In this document: positions 52,901 to 64,000 of the stretch, piece by piece
How positions within the stretch are numbered: the first letter of the stretch is position 1
How the letters are laid out: the number at the start of each line of letters is the position of its first letter
Source: Podarcis raffonei
Lineage: Eukaryota > Chordata > Lepidosauria > Squamata > Lacertidae
Reading direction: 5' to 3'
NCBI RefSeq assembly: GCF_027172205.1
Contig: NC_070616.1
Coordinates: 15,862,001 to 15,926,000 of the forward strand
DNA: 64,000 nucleotides
Made by a program: the position numbers and the translations under genes
Notes under the pieces: generated by a model
Told to the model about the DNA's origin: nothing
The model's database searches: none
What the model saw: only the letters and a program-made list of their open reading frames with translations

Positions 52901-54360
52901 CAGTAGCTTAGATGGATTGAAAACAACAACTGATTTTACATACTTATTGGTATTGTCAATGAGTATTAGCCAGGACAGTTGAAAATGGAGCCTCCATGTT
53001 CAGGAGAAGTTTGACACTAATAAAGCAGATACCTATCACCGTTGGTAAATGTGGATGTCAGGAGCTAATCAAGACAGACCTTAGAGCCATGACATGGCGT
53101 TTCCCTTTAGGTTCCCAGCAAGACCAAATGCAAAATAAAAAGAACACATTATATTGTTTTTGTGGCATGGCTGCAATCCTGTACATGGTTTCCTGGGTAA
53201 CCTCCAGTGAACTCAGGGGTGTTTCTTCTATGACTGCACAGGGTCCAACATGCAGAACACTTAAGCTCCAGCCAGCTAAAATCCAAGCTTTGGTTTTCAA
53301 TTAGAAATGTAAATAAGTGTTACTTTTTAAACTGCTGGTGTAAAGCAGGGCCCCATCAAAGAAAAGGAAAAGGCGAAGCCAGCCTCTGCTTATTTTCCTA
53401 ATCCTCTGACTTTATACCAACTGGCCCCCAACCAGTAACACTTGAAAGGTTCCTTATCCCCTCATTCACTGCTGTGGTGGGGGCCGAAAATTAGTTGGGG
53501 GCCCTCCAGGCCAGTTCTGGCCTGAGTACTGCTGGTTCCCTGCCCGCTCCACTATGTAGCCATAATGGCTATTAGCACTGAAAGACTTGTCATCCATGGC
53601 TTTGTCTAACTCCTATCTAAAGCCATCTAAGGCTGTGATCTTCGTATCTTGTGCCAGTGAGTTCCCCAGAATAATTGGGTGTTGTGCAAAGAAGTCCTTT
53701 CTTTTGTCTCTCCTGAATCTCCTGTTTAGCATTATGCCGCAACAGAAGCCCAGGATGTGCACTGAGACATGTGTTCAGATCAGATGTTTCTTAGGCATGG
53801 TCTGCATGCTTACTGAAATAAGCCGATTGCTCCTGTGGGTGGGTTTTTGGCCAATAGGTGTTGCATTTATTTTATCACTTAAAGAAAATTGAATGCAATA
53901 ACACCCACCCCTTAAAAAGGAGGGAAAACCATTGACCTGATGGTTTTATTCTGTTTTCTCTTCAGATTCCGAGTTCTTTGGAGTTTCAGCTGTCCTGCAA
54001 AATAAAATCAACAGCATGGCACCTCTGTGTGTGTGTGTCATGTATTTTACCATCCTGCACTGGGAAAACCATTTGCTATCTGTCTCTAGTGCCCCTTTCA
54101 AAAAATCACAAATGGGCCTTTTGCCCTGTGTCCTACCCGCTTGCTCTTACGGCATAGGCAACTATTTCGCCTTGGCATTCAAGATCACCAGGGCAAAGTT
54201 GAACTGCATTCTAACCCTGGGACCTTTACACATGCTCAGAAGCACCGGCTTCTTTTCAGTTCACACGTTTTTTGTTATAAACCTCGGCCAGGAAAATAAG
54301 TTATGAGCAGAGGGCACAAAAGGAAAACAAGGCCCCCTCCCGCAACACAGTTTCCCACGG
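52900..54360. other. Intergenic region before BAZ1B
   Basis: It contains AATAAA candidates for the upstream gene (53019, 53134) and an old CR1 fragment. No coding signal is seen elsewhere. Confidence 0.45.
53560..53760 (-). mobile_element. CR1/L3 LINE fragment, old
   Basis: GTGCCAGTGAGTTCCCCAGA and AAGAAGTCCTTTCTTTTGTC correspond to a known amniote CR1 3' region. Confidence 0.5.
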
Positions 54361-55800
54361 TGCTCTGGAGCCGCTACTTTTTTAAAGGGCGCTGCCCCTT
54401 TAAGCAGAGGCCGCGCGCCACTCGCTCAGACAAAAGCCGGGCAAGCGGGCTTTTCCTCTCTCTCCCTCCTCCCTGCACTCAAATCCCCGGATGAAGCCCC
54501 GTATTTCCATTGGCAGCGGGAGGCGGAGACATAATAACAGCGACACACAAAATGGCGCCGGGGCGGTCGGCGCGCTACTTTCTTGCGCTTACATAATGCG
54601 ACCTCCCTCGCTTCTTTCCTCTCCCCCCTCCTTTTCTTTCTCTCCCTCGCGCAAGCAAACGCGCCTACTTGAGTGACGTGCCACTCCGCCAATGGCGCGG
54701 CGGGGCAGTCCGAGCCAGACCAATGGCGGCCCGCGGAAAGGCGCGAGAAATCGAGGAGGCGGGTCCCCTTAATAGTTAAATTTAAGAAGAAAAACCCGCC
54801 ACCGCTCTTCTCTTTAATTCTCTCCCTTCCTTGACTTCTTTCTGTGGTGGTGTTGATTTTTGTGTTTTTCACTCTGTGTGTGTGAGAGAGTGAGAGTGTG
54901 TGTGTGAACGGGGGGGGGGGGAGAGTTTGCGCACGCGCAGAGCGAACGAGCGCGAGAGCGGCTGAGGAGGGACTGAGCGGGCTTCTCCCTCCCGCGCTCT
55001 CTCCCTTCTTGTGAGGAGAAAAAGGAGGAGGAGGAGGAGGATCATCATCACTGTCGCCGCCGCCGCCGCCCGCTTCTCCCCTTCTGTGTATCTCCCGCCA
55101 TTTTCCCGGCGGCCCTTCTAGCTCCGGAGCCGCCGCTGCCGCCTCCCCGGGGCCTGGTGGCCGGGCGATGGCGCCGCTACTGGGCCGCAAGCCCTTCCCG
55201 CTGGCCAAGCCTTTGCCGCCGCCGGGAGAGCCTCCTGGGGGAGACGAGAAGGAGGTGGCGGAGGAGCGCTTCGTCATCGCCCACACGCAGGAGGCCTTCC
55301 GCACCAGCGAGTATCCTACGGACGGCATTAACTGGAGGGGGGCAGGCGGGGGGGGAGAAGGGGAAGAGTATGGCGCCCCCCTTGTTTACCTCCGAAAGAG
55401 AAAAGGAGAGGGAGGTGGGGGGCTAGTGCATGGGGGGGGGCTTTGTTGTGTCTGACTCTGCTTTCCTTCCTTTCCCCCCTCCCTCCCTCTCTTATCCTGA
55501 CCTGACCCGATTCGGGCGAAGGAGGAAGGCTGCCTCCGCCACTACGTCGTCCTGCCTCTCCGCTCCCGGCTCCCCTCCCTCCTTCTTCCTCCTATTTCGG
55601 CTTATTCTCGCCTCCTGCCTTCCTCCTCTGTCGGGCCTCCTCGCTTGTCGCGTCTTTCCCGAGGTTTTTTGGGGGGAGATGGGACGGGACGGATCAGGGC
55701 AGCAGGAAACCTCCTTCCTTCTCTTTCTCGGGACTTTCCCAGCAGCGGTCCTTCCCTCTCTCTCTCTCTCTCACCCACCCGGCAGTCGGAGGCAGTACGT
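54360..55800 (+). promoter_or_regulatory. BAZ1B: BAZ1B CpG-island promoter and 5' UTR
   Basis: A GC- and CpG-rich stretch covers exon 1 and about 800 bp upstream. CCAAT boxes lie at 54689-54693 and 54720-54724, and an inverted one near 54507-54511. A perfect NRF1-type palindrome TGCGCACGCGCA is at 54928-54939. A CRE-like TGACGTG is at 54674-54680. YY1-like CCGCCATTTT is at 55095-55104. No TATA box is evident, which fits a housekeeping gene. The exact transcription start cannot be read from sequence alone. Confidence 0.75.
55168..55310 (+). CDS. BAZ1B: BAZ1B exon 1
   Basis: Start ATG in GGGCGATGG context, 143 coding nt, phase 2 out. The donor is AGCGA|GTATCC. It sits inside a CpG island. Confidence 0.93.
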
Positions 55801-58800
55801 ATATACTTAAGGATACCAGTTCTAGGAAATGGCAAGTGGGGAGAGTGCTGCTTTTGTGCTGGCGTCCTGCTTGGGGAGCCCTAATCTTTTGCTTGTGGGC
55901 TTCCCATTAGAGTACTGTATCTGGAGAACAGGATGCTGGGCTAGATGGCCCCCCTTTGGCCTGATGGGACAGCGGGGGCTTTTCTTGTATTCTTACCGCC
56001 CAGTCTGCTCCTCTCACTGGGGCCATCTAAACTTTGGACCTCAGTGCCTCTTGAGGGAATGGAAGAAGGCCTGGCCCAGTATATGTGGGGGCAGAAGCCC
56101 CATTCCACAGTCCTTTTCTTGGGGCTCCCCCAGCAAGTGTTAATTCACAGGGTTCAGCTTCTTCCTTCTCATCTGCTTAAAAATTGGTCCTGCAGCTGGA
56201 TCAGACCCATGGAAGCCCATCTCACCCTGCCGCTTCATTCCTGTAAGGGGCCTGTCTGGTGTCTACAGGCAGGGTAGGAACATCACTTCCTCCTTGATTC
56301 CCTGAATTCTTGTTGTCAGGGCTCAGGGCGGCTGCAAATTCCATGTGTGTTTTAGGCTGAAGCAGGTTTATGGCTTTAATTATCTTCTCATTAGCCAAGA
56401 GAGCTTGAAATTGAGCCTCCATAGCCAGAGGCCGTTTGCCTCTGAATACCAGTTGGTGGAGGAGGGGCTGTTGCCCTTGACCCCGCACTTGTGAGCTTCT
56501 GAGAGGCTCCTGGCTGTTCAGTGCTGGAAAAAGGGTGATGGTGATCACTTTGGTCTGATCCAGCCAGTGGAAGCCTTCCATGCATCCTTAGTTACTTTTA
56601 TATCAAGTAATTGGAGCGGTACAGTTGTGGTTACTAGGAGGTCTCCACTCTCCTGGCTGACAAGACCCTGACCTGCTTAACTTTAGCAGAAGTAAATTAA
56701 GGGTAGATCCTTGCTGTACAGCGGCTGTCTCCTGTCATGTACCGTATTTTTCGCCCCATAGGACGCACTTTTCCCCCTCCAAAAATGAAGGGGAAATGTG
56801 TGTGCGTCCTATGGGGCGAATGCAGGTTTTCGCTGAAGCCTGGAGAGCGAGAGGCATCGGTGCGCACTGACCCCTCTCGCTCTCCAGGCTTCAGGAAGCT
56901 ATCCGCAAGCCTTGCAAGCCCGGCGGGAGTTCCCGCGGGCTCACAAGGCTTGCGGGCAGCAGCCTGCAGCCCCTGCGAGTGTCCGCAAGCCTTGCGCGCC
57001 CGGCGGGAGGTCCCGCCGAGCGCGTGAGGCTTGGGGCGGCAGCCTGTCGCCCGAAGCACAGGAAGCCCTCCAGAGGGCTCCCCGTGGTTTGGGCGAGTGT
57101 CCGCAAGCCTTGCGCGCCCGCGGGAGGTCCTGCCGAGCGCGTGAGGCTTGGGGCAGCAGCCTGTTGCCCGAAGCACGGGGAGCCCTCCGGAGGGCTCCCC
57201 GTTCTTCGGGCGAGTGTCTGCAAGCCTTGCGCGCCCGGCGGGAGGTCCCGCCGAGCGCGTGAGGCTTGGGGCGGCAGCCTGTCGCCCGAAGCACGGGGAG
57301 CCCTCCGGAGGTGCGCCCTATAGGACGAAAAATACGGTAATAACCTCCAGTGAAGCTGATTGGCAGAAAGTTCATGAAATGTGAGTGGTAGTCAGAAGTT
57401 GCTGCCTCCTGTGGTGGTCTGCATAAATTAACTTGCCCTCACAAGTGTTGAAAGCTGTTAGCTTATATATCTTTAGACCAGTTTCATGGTGGGATTAGTT
57501 CAGCTGCAGCAGTTGACTCTAATGATAAAATGGAGCCTCCATGTTCAGAGGCAGTGCATCTCCAAGTACCAGGTGCTGTGGACAAACAGCAGGGGAGAGC
57601 TGTTTTCACACACTGCTTGTGAGTTGCTCTGGGCACCTCCCTGGCTGCTGTTGAAAATGGCCTTTGCCAGCCTGGCAGGCCAGCTTCCAGATGCTGCTGA
57701 ACTACAATTCCCATCAGCCTCAGCCAACATGGCCATGTGATGCTGGGGATGATAGGACTTATAATATGAAACATGGAGGGCATCAGGTTGGCAAAGGATG
57801 AGTTAGATCAGATGGTTCTCTTGGTTTGATTCCTAGGATTACATTATTTCTCCTAATTCTTGGTACTTTAAATGTTAGTGTGGTGTGGCAAAAATGACTG
57901 TTTAAGGCCCATTGGCTGCCATGTGCAGGGGCTTTCTCTGCATTCAACAAAATATTTGTGCTAGTGCTAACGCAACTCATTTGTGCTGGTGCTAACGCAA
58001 TTCATGCTAACGCAACCCCCTGCCTAGGAGCCTCACACTGTCCCATATGTGCTCAGGACTGTTGGGGGAACCTCCAGAACAGATTTAGGGGCTTGTGGTA
58101 GGAGGAGAGGGGGGGGACATTCAATTGCTGATGAAACATTCACCATAGCGCTGTGCTGACTATAACCCTGAATGTTGGAGCCAGCCTTGGGTTTAACTGG
58201 TATCTGTAGGTGTTGACTTGCACGCAGGCTGAGCAGGGATAGAGCAGCTTATTGCTCATTTCTCCGGGGTTGTCAAGGTTGAAATCACATGAACCCCTCT
58301 GCCTGGCATAAGTAGACTGTCACTACTCCCCCCCTTTTTTTCTTTTTGCAGCCTAGTCACTTTTGTGAGCTTATTTCCAATGTTGATTTGAGGCCTAGTG
58401 CCTGGAAAGACCTGGCCATACTGATGCAAATTTTTCAGTGTAACTTGTCCCTTTCTTCAGACACTTATTTTTTCAAATACTGTGTTAAAAGGTTATGCCT
58501 GACATGTCCTTGCCCAGGCCACTTAAAGATCTTTTGATGACTGAGCAGAGATTTGAACGAGGTCTGCATCTAAGCCCGCTGGTGATTGATGTGTAGTTCA
58601 AGGAAAGCTGCTATTTAAGAATTGATCACTACAATATTGTTTGCTGCTCTGGCTTCATCATCTACATGCTTCCCTTTACACATGTTGCAGTTATTTTGAT
58701 GTTTTTCAGACTTTGATGGAGATGGATTTTTGTCCAAGGTTAGCCAGCCAATGAGCTTAATAGCTAAGCAGGGAACTGAACTTGAATCTGCTGCCTCCAA

Positions 58801-61800
58801 ATTTCTATTCAGTACATTGCTAGACCTACAGTAGATACCCATTTATTTTCTCCTATAAAATATAATTATCTCTGAAGTTTTAGGTCGAAGGTTGGTGTTG
58901 TGGGCATCTTAAAAGCCCAAAGAGCTGATTTTTATAGGCCTAAGCAATGAAATTTAGCATCCATACAAGGAAAAGCTTTGTTCCCCATATCATTCTCGCT
59001 TCTTTGTCTTGTACCCAAGAGAGCCCTTTCCTCTGACCCAACCCTCTCCTCTTTTCTTTCTCTTTCTCTTTCCCCTCCCCCTCCCCAGTTCTGTCTGAAC
59101 AGCCCGGGCTGTTCTGGTCATCAATGGTTGAGGTTCTTTTAGGAAGCAGGGCTGGTTTTTTGTGGTTTTTTTTGCAGTGTCTTGATGAATAAAGCAAGAG
59201 ACTTGAGGTGGAAAGTGATTTCTCCAGAGTGGGATTTTCTGCTTTCTGTGTTTGTAACTTGTTTACTATCATGTGACCAGAAGTTGTTTTGTGAAACTGG
59301 AGCTCTTCAGCCTCTGTGCACAGATCTGACTGGATAAGGCAGAAGCGTGTCCACAGTAAACTCATAGTCCCCAGACCACTTCCTTTGGAGCAGCTCCTTC
59401 GGGCCTGGATTGCAGCTTGCATAACCTATTCATGCTAGCTTAATTCTACTGGAATCCTGTGGACTGTCTGCAATCTCTGTTTTATCATTAAAAAAAAATG
59501 CTTGCCACCGTGATGGGGGCAGCAGAGCAAAGTCAAGCATGATATAGAACCCTTCTGATGCAAACAAACAAAACAAAACAAAACAGAAAAAACCCATTGC
59601 AGGACACGAGTAGTCCCTGCCCCCACAGTGTGTTGGTGTTAAGGAAGTCCAAACCTCTGGTGAGGAGGAGCTTGAGTTAGCCAGATCCCTCTGCTGGCAG
59701 GAGGGCTGGCTTGTGGGGAGCATGCTTATTGAGTATGTGTTCAGGACCAATAGCCTTCCTGAGCTAGCAACAAAGACTGCCTGTCTTGATCCAGCTTCTT
59801 TCTGTCAGGAAAGCCCTTGGGATGAATCTGTACATGGGCTGCATAACTGCCAAGTGAGGTGACGGGGTGCCAGTCAGAAGAAGAGAATGTGATTGGCAGG
59901 GGAATCTCCTTGGTGAGTGTGAGATAAGCAGTCCGGAGCTGTCAGTTGGAGGGTGGTGCAAGGGCAACGGCAGTGCACAGGTTGTTACACATCTTAGTGG
60001 CAAATTCGAGTGATATCAGTGAGTGGAATATGCTTTGGTGGGGTTACTTGCTCTTAAACTAGCTGAGAATGCCTGCACTTTAGGAATCTAGGTGCGTTAG
60101 AATTCTGCACCAATGCAGGAAAAGTCACTTTCTGTGGGTTTTATCCTCCCCAATAGTATGTAGACAGCAACACCGGCATTTATTATTTGCTTTCTTCACT
60201 ATTCTAACCTTGGCTGTCCATCCCACGATCAGCCCAAGGCATATAGTGCTAGCAAGGGCAACAGAGCTACATGTTTCTACTTTAAAAAGATAGGCTGTTG
60301 TGTGCATTGTCATATAAGGAGAGAGATTTTTTTTGTCAGTAAGAGCTGAGTTTTATAAATGCAGCTTCTGTATGCCCTAGAAAAGAAGGATGACTCCTCT
60401 TGGTTCATCTTTTTCTGTAGCGTGACACGCTCCTGCAAGTCACCTCCAGGACGTCTTGCTAAATTACAGTTGTCTTTACACACCTGTGTTGGCTTGCCCG
60501 AGTCCTCTCACTTTTGCCCCTTGGCTCTATAATTTAGAACACTTAGAGTCCTGACTGTGGTGCACAGATTTGAATGCATCTGTGCTTTTCCTTTCACCAT
60601 CTCAAATCTCCACACTTTCTTACCCGCTTTAAGGTTTTAAGTGATAAGGTTGTCAGCTATCATAAGCGAGTTGGTCTTCAATGGGCCTCTGGTCTGGTCA
60701 GCCACAGTTCTTGATCAAATCAGTAGAACGGAGAGCTTGGCTGTTGAATTGTGCAGAGTTCAAACGTTGTTCTGCTTCAAGTCACTTTTCTCCAGCAACT
60801 CATCCTGGAGGTGTTTGTGGAAGTTAAGAGAAGTTCAGGTTGGGCTGTGGTGAATCCTGTTTGTCTGACAAGCATACAAAAAGTGTGACATACACTTTGA
60901 TAACAATTGTAGCTGTATACACGTCTTGGATTTGTTATAGTTGGTATACATGTTTTGGATTTGTGTTCACATAGTCCTCCGTCAGATGCCCAGAGTCAAA
61001 TTATGGGCTCATGCATGCCTATCTCTCTCTCTCTGCTATCCCTCCTCTCATGGGCACAGATTCCTTCCCTTAATATTCTGCTTTGAGGTAGCTGTAGTTT
61101 GTTGGGAAATCTGGATTAGGTAAACAGTGCTGATGACAAATCTTTGTCTTTAAACTAAAATTGGAAAGCCACTTCAATGTGCGGTTTCCAGTTTGGTAGG
61201 GAAGCAAATTGTTTGTTTGGTGGCCAGATAAAGTGGCTCAAAATATATCTGATGGTAGCAGTAAATAATAACACTTTGAAAAATATAATGGGAGCAACCA
61301 AGCACAGTATCAACAAGTAAATATATCTAATAAAAATACTAATCACTCCATGCAACTTGTGTAAAGCAGTGCAGATAAACTGACAGTTGCACATTAAACA
61401 CGATGTTTTCCTGAGTTGTTGCTCCTTCAGAGAGTATGAAGCACGGCTGGAGAAATACAGCCAGCGAATATGGACCTGCAAAAGCACCGGAAGCAGCCAG
61501 CTGACACACAAAGAAGCCTGGGAGGAGGAGCAGGAAGTCGCTGAGCTGTAAGTAGCAGAATCCAAAGCATCTATTTTTAGAGACCAGGGCATGAGCCCTA
61601 AACGTAGGGTGCTGGTTGTTTGGCAAGTGGCTGACTGTTGCTGTGAAAATCATCATCAGAAGTCTGAGTCAGCATCCAAAGAAGGATTGAACATCTTTCT
61701 CCACCTTGGTCCAATATGCTTTATTTTTTAATTGGCCTTACTCTGTTAAGGACTCAAGGCAGTTATTGATCCGGTTGATATTATATTGCAGTTAAAATCA

Positions 61801-63621
61801 AATCCAGATGTGTTGCACAAAAATGCAGTAAGAACACCACTCTTTGTAATCATCTCAACGCTGTTCTAGAGGCTTTCTGGAAGATCTTCTCGTGCTGGAT
61901 ATTCATGTCAAAAAGCCACTCTAGGCACATTTCCCCCTTAGGTAACAGTTGCATGTTTGTTCAAGACATCCTTCTCTGCAAACCAGGCTCCCAAAGGGCC
62001 CAGTGTCTGAGATGAAAGTTCCTGACCTAATTCTGTCTCTCAGTAGATGGAAGTGGTGTGTTTGTGAGTGTTGGTCTGCAGGTGGAGCTTATGTCAAAAA
62101 GTTCCTGCACATAGAAATCTAGCATATCAGGAAAAATACAACTTGCCTCCACTCAGAACAAGGTTCTATGAGCCTCTGCTTGCAGTCTCAGTGGGGTAAT
62201 ATTGAGAAGCAGGTTTATTAGCTCATCTGCTGTTTGTGAGAATTAGACCATGAACTTTTTACCTTGTTCTCAACCTGTCTTCGTACTCAAGTTTTACAAT
62301 TGTCTATCAGACCAGGCAGAGTGTTACAGGCTTGTACAGTTCCCTTGATATGTATAAGTTTTGTACCAGAGAACTGCACACAGCTTCACTAACATCTTTT
62401 CCTCCCCCTTATCTTGGAAGTTGCATGGCAGCTTCCTATGCCATGGTGGATTTTGTCATTCTTAGCTGACATTGCTGATAGAGGGATTTGTGAATTGCTT
62501 CATGAAAGTAGCTTCCACTGTTGGCTGCTGATTCTGTGAGTTTACTGTTGTCCGTTTTGTAGTAGTTGCCACTTAAATGGAATGTGTTATATCCCCCTCT
62601 TTTGATGATATTTTTAGCTTGAAGGAGGAATTCCCAGTTTGGTATGAGAAACTTGTCCTGGAAATGGTTCATCACAACACAATTTCCTTAGAAAAACTGG
62701 TAGACACTTCCTGGCTGGAGATCATGACCAAGTTTGCTGTGGGAGAAGAGTGTGACTTTGAGGTAAGGCTCCGGCTTGAATGGATCAGGGTATCCAAGGC
62801 TATTTCTCTTTTCTGGGCCTACTTGTTCTTATGCACCTTCTGCCATCATGTCCAAAAGGTGGAATACTCTTTCCCCACCTCCAAACTGATGTAATTGGTT
62901 TCCAGAGGAATTTCAGTGTAATTATTAGATACAACATACCCGGAAAGAGGGAAGAGGGTACAGGTTACCTTGGAACAGGTTCCTCTTCCAGTCACGTGGC
63001 TGGAACAAGTGACCAGTTATCTCCTAGAGGGCATCTTTTGGGTGAACTCAGGTGCCATGTCTTGTTCAGTGACTGCAAGCAAACCTCTACAATAGTTCTA
63101 TAAAAGCCATTGCTGGGCTTCAACTGTGGATGGCTGCTGGGTTTTGATCTGTTTAGTGCTTCTTTTAAAATGTGTATTTGCACTGTATTTTAATTTTGCA
63201 TTAGTGAATTGTCATACCATCTTGACTATTCCAGCCATGCACAAGGGGGTGTGGGTGGTAAACTTAGCCTTGCTCCAGGTGACTAGCAGCTCCCCGCCAC
63301 CCCCAACTGCATGCATGAACCCCCCAGTGTCACCATTTTGTAAGCAGCTCCATGAATCTAGTCATGTGTTCACTTTGGGCCTCCCTACCAGTTCTCATTG
63401 GTTTCCCTCTTCCCATCAGGTTGGGAAAGAAAAGGTGCTGAGAGTAAAAGTAGTAAAAATCCATCCTCTGGAGAAGGCGACAGATGAAGAGGCACCTGAG
63501 AAGAAAGCCGACGGGGCCTGTGATTCGCCATCCAGTGACAAAGAAAATTCCAGCCAAGTGGTTCAGGACAACCAAAAGGAGTTGGCACTGAAGGAAGATG
63601 ACAGCCGGAGAGAGAGTCTGA
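55168..63621 (+). CDS. BAZ1B: Bromodomain adjacent to zinc finger 1B (WSTF), 5' part (exons 1-4)
   Basis: BAZ1B is a nuclear chromatin-remodelling subunit (WICH complex with SMARCA5). Its N-terminal region also phosphorylates H2A.X on Tyr142. Coding exons seen are 55168-55310, 61431-61547, 62618-62762 and 63420-63621, together 202 residues plus one base. MAPLLGRKPFPL, HTQEAFRT, EYEARLEKYSQRIWTCKSTG, WYEKLVLEMVHHN, LVDTSWLEIMTKFAVGEECD and DGACDSPSSDKENSSQ match the human protein almost residue for residue. The WAC domain spans roughly residues 35-140. The region between PLP and HTQEAF is longer than in human (Gly/Pro/Glu-rich). PHD finger and bromodomain exons lie beyond the right edge. Confidence 0.96.
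55850..56000 (+). mobile_element. CR1/L3-like LINE 3' fragment
   Basis: GAGAACAGGATGCTGGGCTA, GGCCTGATGGGACAGCGGGG and TTGTATTCTTA match the family, in BAZ1B intron 1. Confidence 0.6.
56742..57337. mobile_element. MITE family C with internal GC-rich tandem repeats
   Basis: Termini CCGTATTTTTCGCCCCATAG and CCTATAGGACGAAAAATACGG are inverted repeats between TA dinucleotides (56740-56741, 57338-57339). The 596-bp interior holds three tandem units of about 117 bp starting near 56976, 57094 and 57211, very rich in CpG. It lies in BAZ1B intron 1. Confidence 0.85.
57670..57785. mobile_element. hAT-MITE relic
   Basis: CTGAACTACAATTCCCATCA with a degenerate inverted second half resembles the 6690 family. 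Confidence 0.45.
57790..61430. other. BAZ1B: Distal BAZ1B intron 1
   Basis: Mostly non-repetitive intronic sequence with one simple repeat and no convincing internal exon. Confidence 0.5.
59560..59592. repeat. (AAAAC)n simple repeat
   Basis: AAACAAACAAAACAAAACAA-type run in BAZ1B intron 1. Confidence 0.85.
61431..61547 (+). CDS. BAZ1B: BAZ1B exon 2 (WAC domain)
   Basis: It has 117 nt, phase 2 at both ends, with acceptor TTGCTCCTTCAG and donor GAGCT|GTAAGT. It encodes EYEARLEKYSQRIWTCKSTG through EEEQEVAE. Confidence 0.95.
62618..62762 (+). CDS. BAZ1B: BAZ1B exon 3 (WAC domain)
   Basis: It has 145 nt, phase 2 in and phase 0 out. It encodes LKEEFPVWYEKLVLEMVHHN and LVDTSWLEIMTKFAVGEECD. The acceptor is ATATTTTTAG and the donor TTTGAG|GTAAGG. 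Confidence 0.95.
63420..63621 (+). CDS. BAZ1B: BAZ1B exon 4
   Basis: It has 202 nt, phase 0 in and phase 1 out. It encodes VGKEKVLRVKVVKIHPLEKA and the acidic KKADGACDSPSSDKENSSQ stretch. The donor is GTCTGA|GTGAGT. Confidence 0.94.
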
Positions 63622-64000
63622 GTGAGTAGCAAGCCACGCCCTGGCCTGAGGGATGTTGGTAATCCACTATCTTTTATCTGGGTAGTACAGGCTGCCTTCA
63701 AAAGATCTATTCGTTACCCAGGTGGGGGAGGGTGCTGATCTCCCTCCCAGGTTTTCCCAGATTGCTTTGGAGAGACAGTCTATCTAGACGACAGGTGTCT
63801 TTGGTCTGCTGGTGACACCCAACTTGCTCTTTGTTTTGGCTAAGTCAGTGGCAACTGCTCCTAACTTTAGATGGCTTTCTAAAAAGCTAAATTAGACAAA
63901 TTCATAGAATAGCTCAGGTCTGTCTCCTGCACTGGCTGATTGGAGCTCCCATGTCCAGAAGCCAAATACCAGGAGCTGGAGACCAGCAAGGGGGAGGCTG

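Noticed and set aside
54426-55328. 300-residue minus-strand open frame over the BAZ1B promoter
   Set aside because: It is a GC-rich, low-complexity frame antisense to exon 1 and the 5' UTR, with no family resemblance or splice context. It is best explained by base composition.
1-64000. Endogenous retrovirus, LTR element or Polinton
   Set aside because: I saw no paired long terminal repeats and no retroviral or Polinton-type coding sequence in the window.

Overview
The window is vertebrate nuclear DNA and reads as a squamate reptile. The evidence is two full-length Sauria-type SINEs (tRNA-like head, BovB-type tail), many CR1 and L2-like LINE 3' ends, several tRNA-derived SINE families and numerous terminal-inverted-repeat MITEs. 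A lacertid lizard is my guess from the look of the MITEs, not a demonstrated fact. Genes have spliced exons with GT-AG (twice GC-AG) introns.

Region 487-38492, minus strand: one giant gene, FSIP2 (fibrous sheath interacting protein 2), a structural protein of the sperm tail. I resolved 23 coding exons by eye. All junctions are phase-consistent, and the exons sum to 18309 nt (6102 residues plus stop). Sixteen small exons (38492-23677) encode the N-terminal part, including an unusual exon with Cys/Gly-rich 12-residue repeats. Two giant exons follow (23283-16470 and 15464-6889), both open throughout, and five short exons encode the C-terminus. The introns hold most of the window's repeats.

Region 43692-52363: a divergent (head-to-head) pair of two-exon paralogous genes. 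One runs 45936-43692 on the minus strand, the other 48724-52363 on the plus strand. Both have a soluble first exon resembling the C2orf72 family (tentative), the same phase-1 intron, and a short second exon with one predicted transmembrane helix. The minus gene starts in a CpG-rich stretch.

Region 54400-64000, plus strand: the 5' end of BAZ1B (WSTF), a chromatin-remodelling subunit. It has a CpG-island promoter, exon 1 (ATG at 55168), a 6.1 kb first intron, and exons 2-4. The gene runs off the right edge.

The genes are not an operon and share no obvious pathway. FSIP2 is expected to be testis-specific and BAZ1B a housekeeping nuclear gene. In human, FSIP2 (chr 2) and BAZ1B (chr 7) are unlinked, so the arrangement here is notable. 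Most of 38.5-43.7 kb, 46-48.3 kb and 49.5-54.4 kb is repeat-derived or unremarkable sequence.
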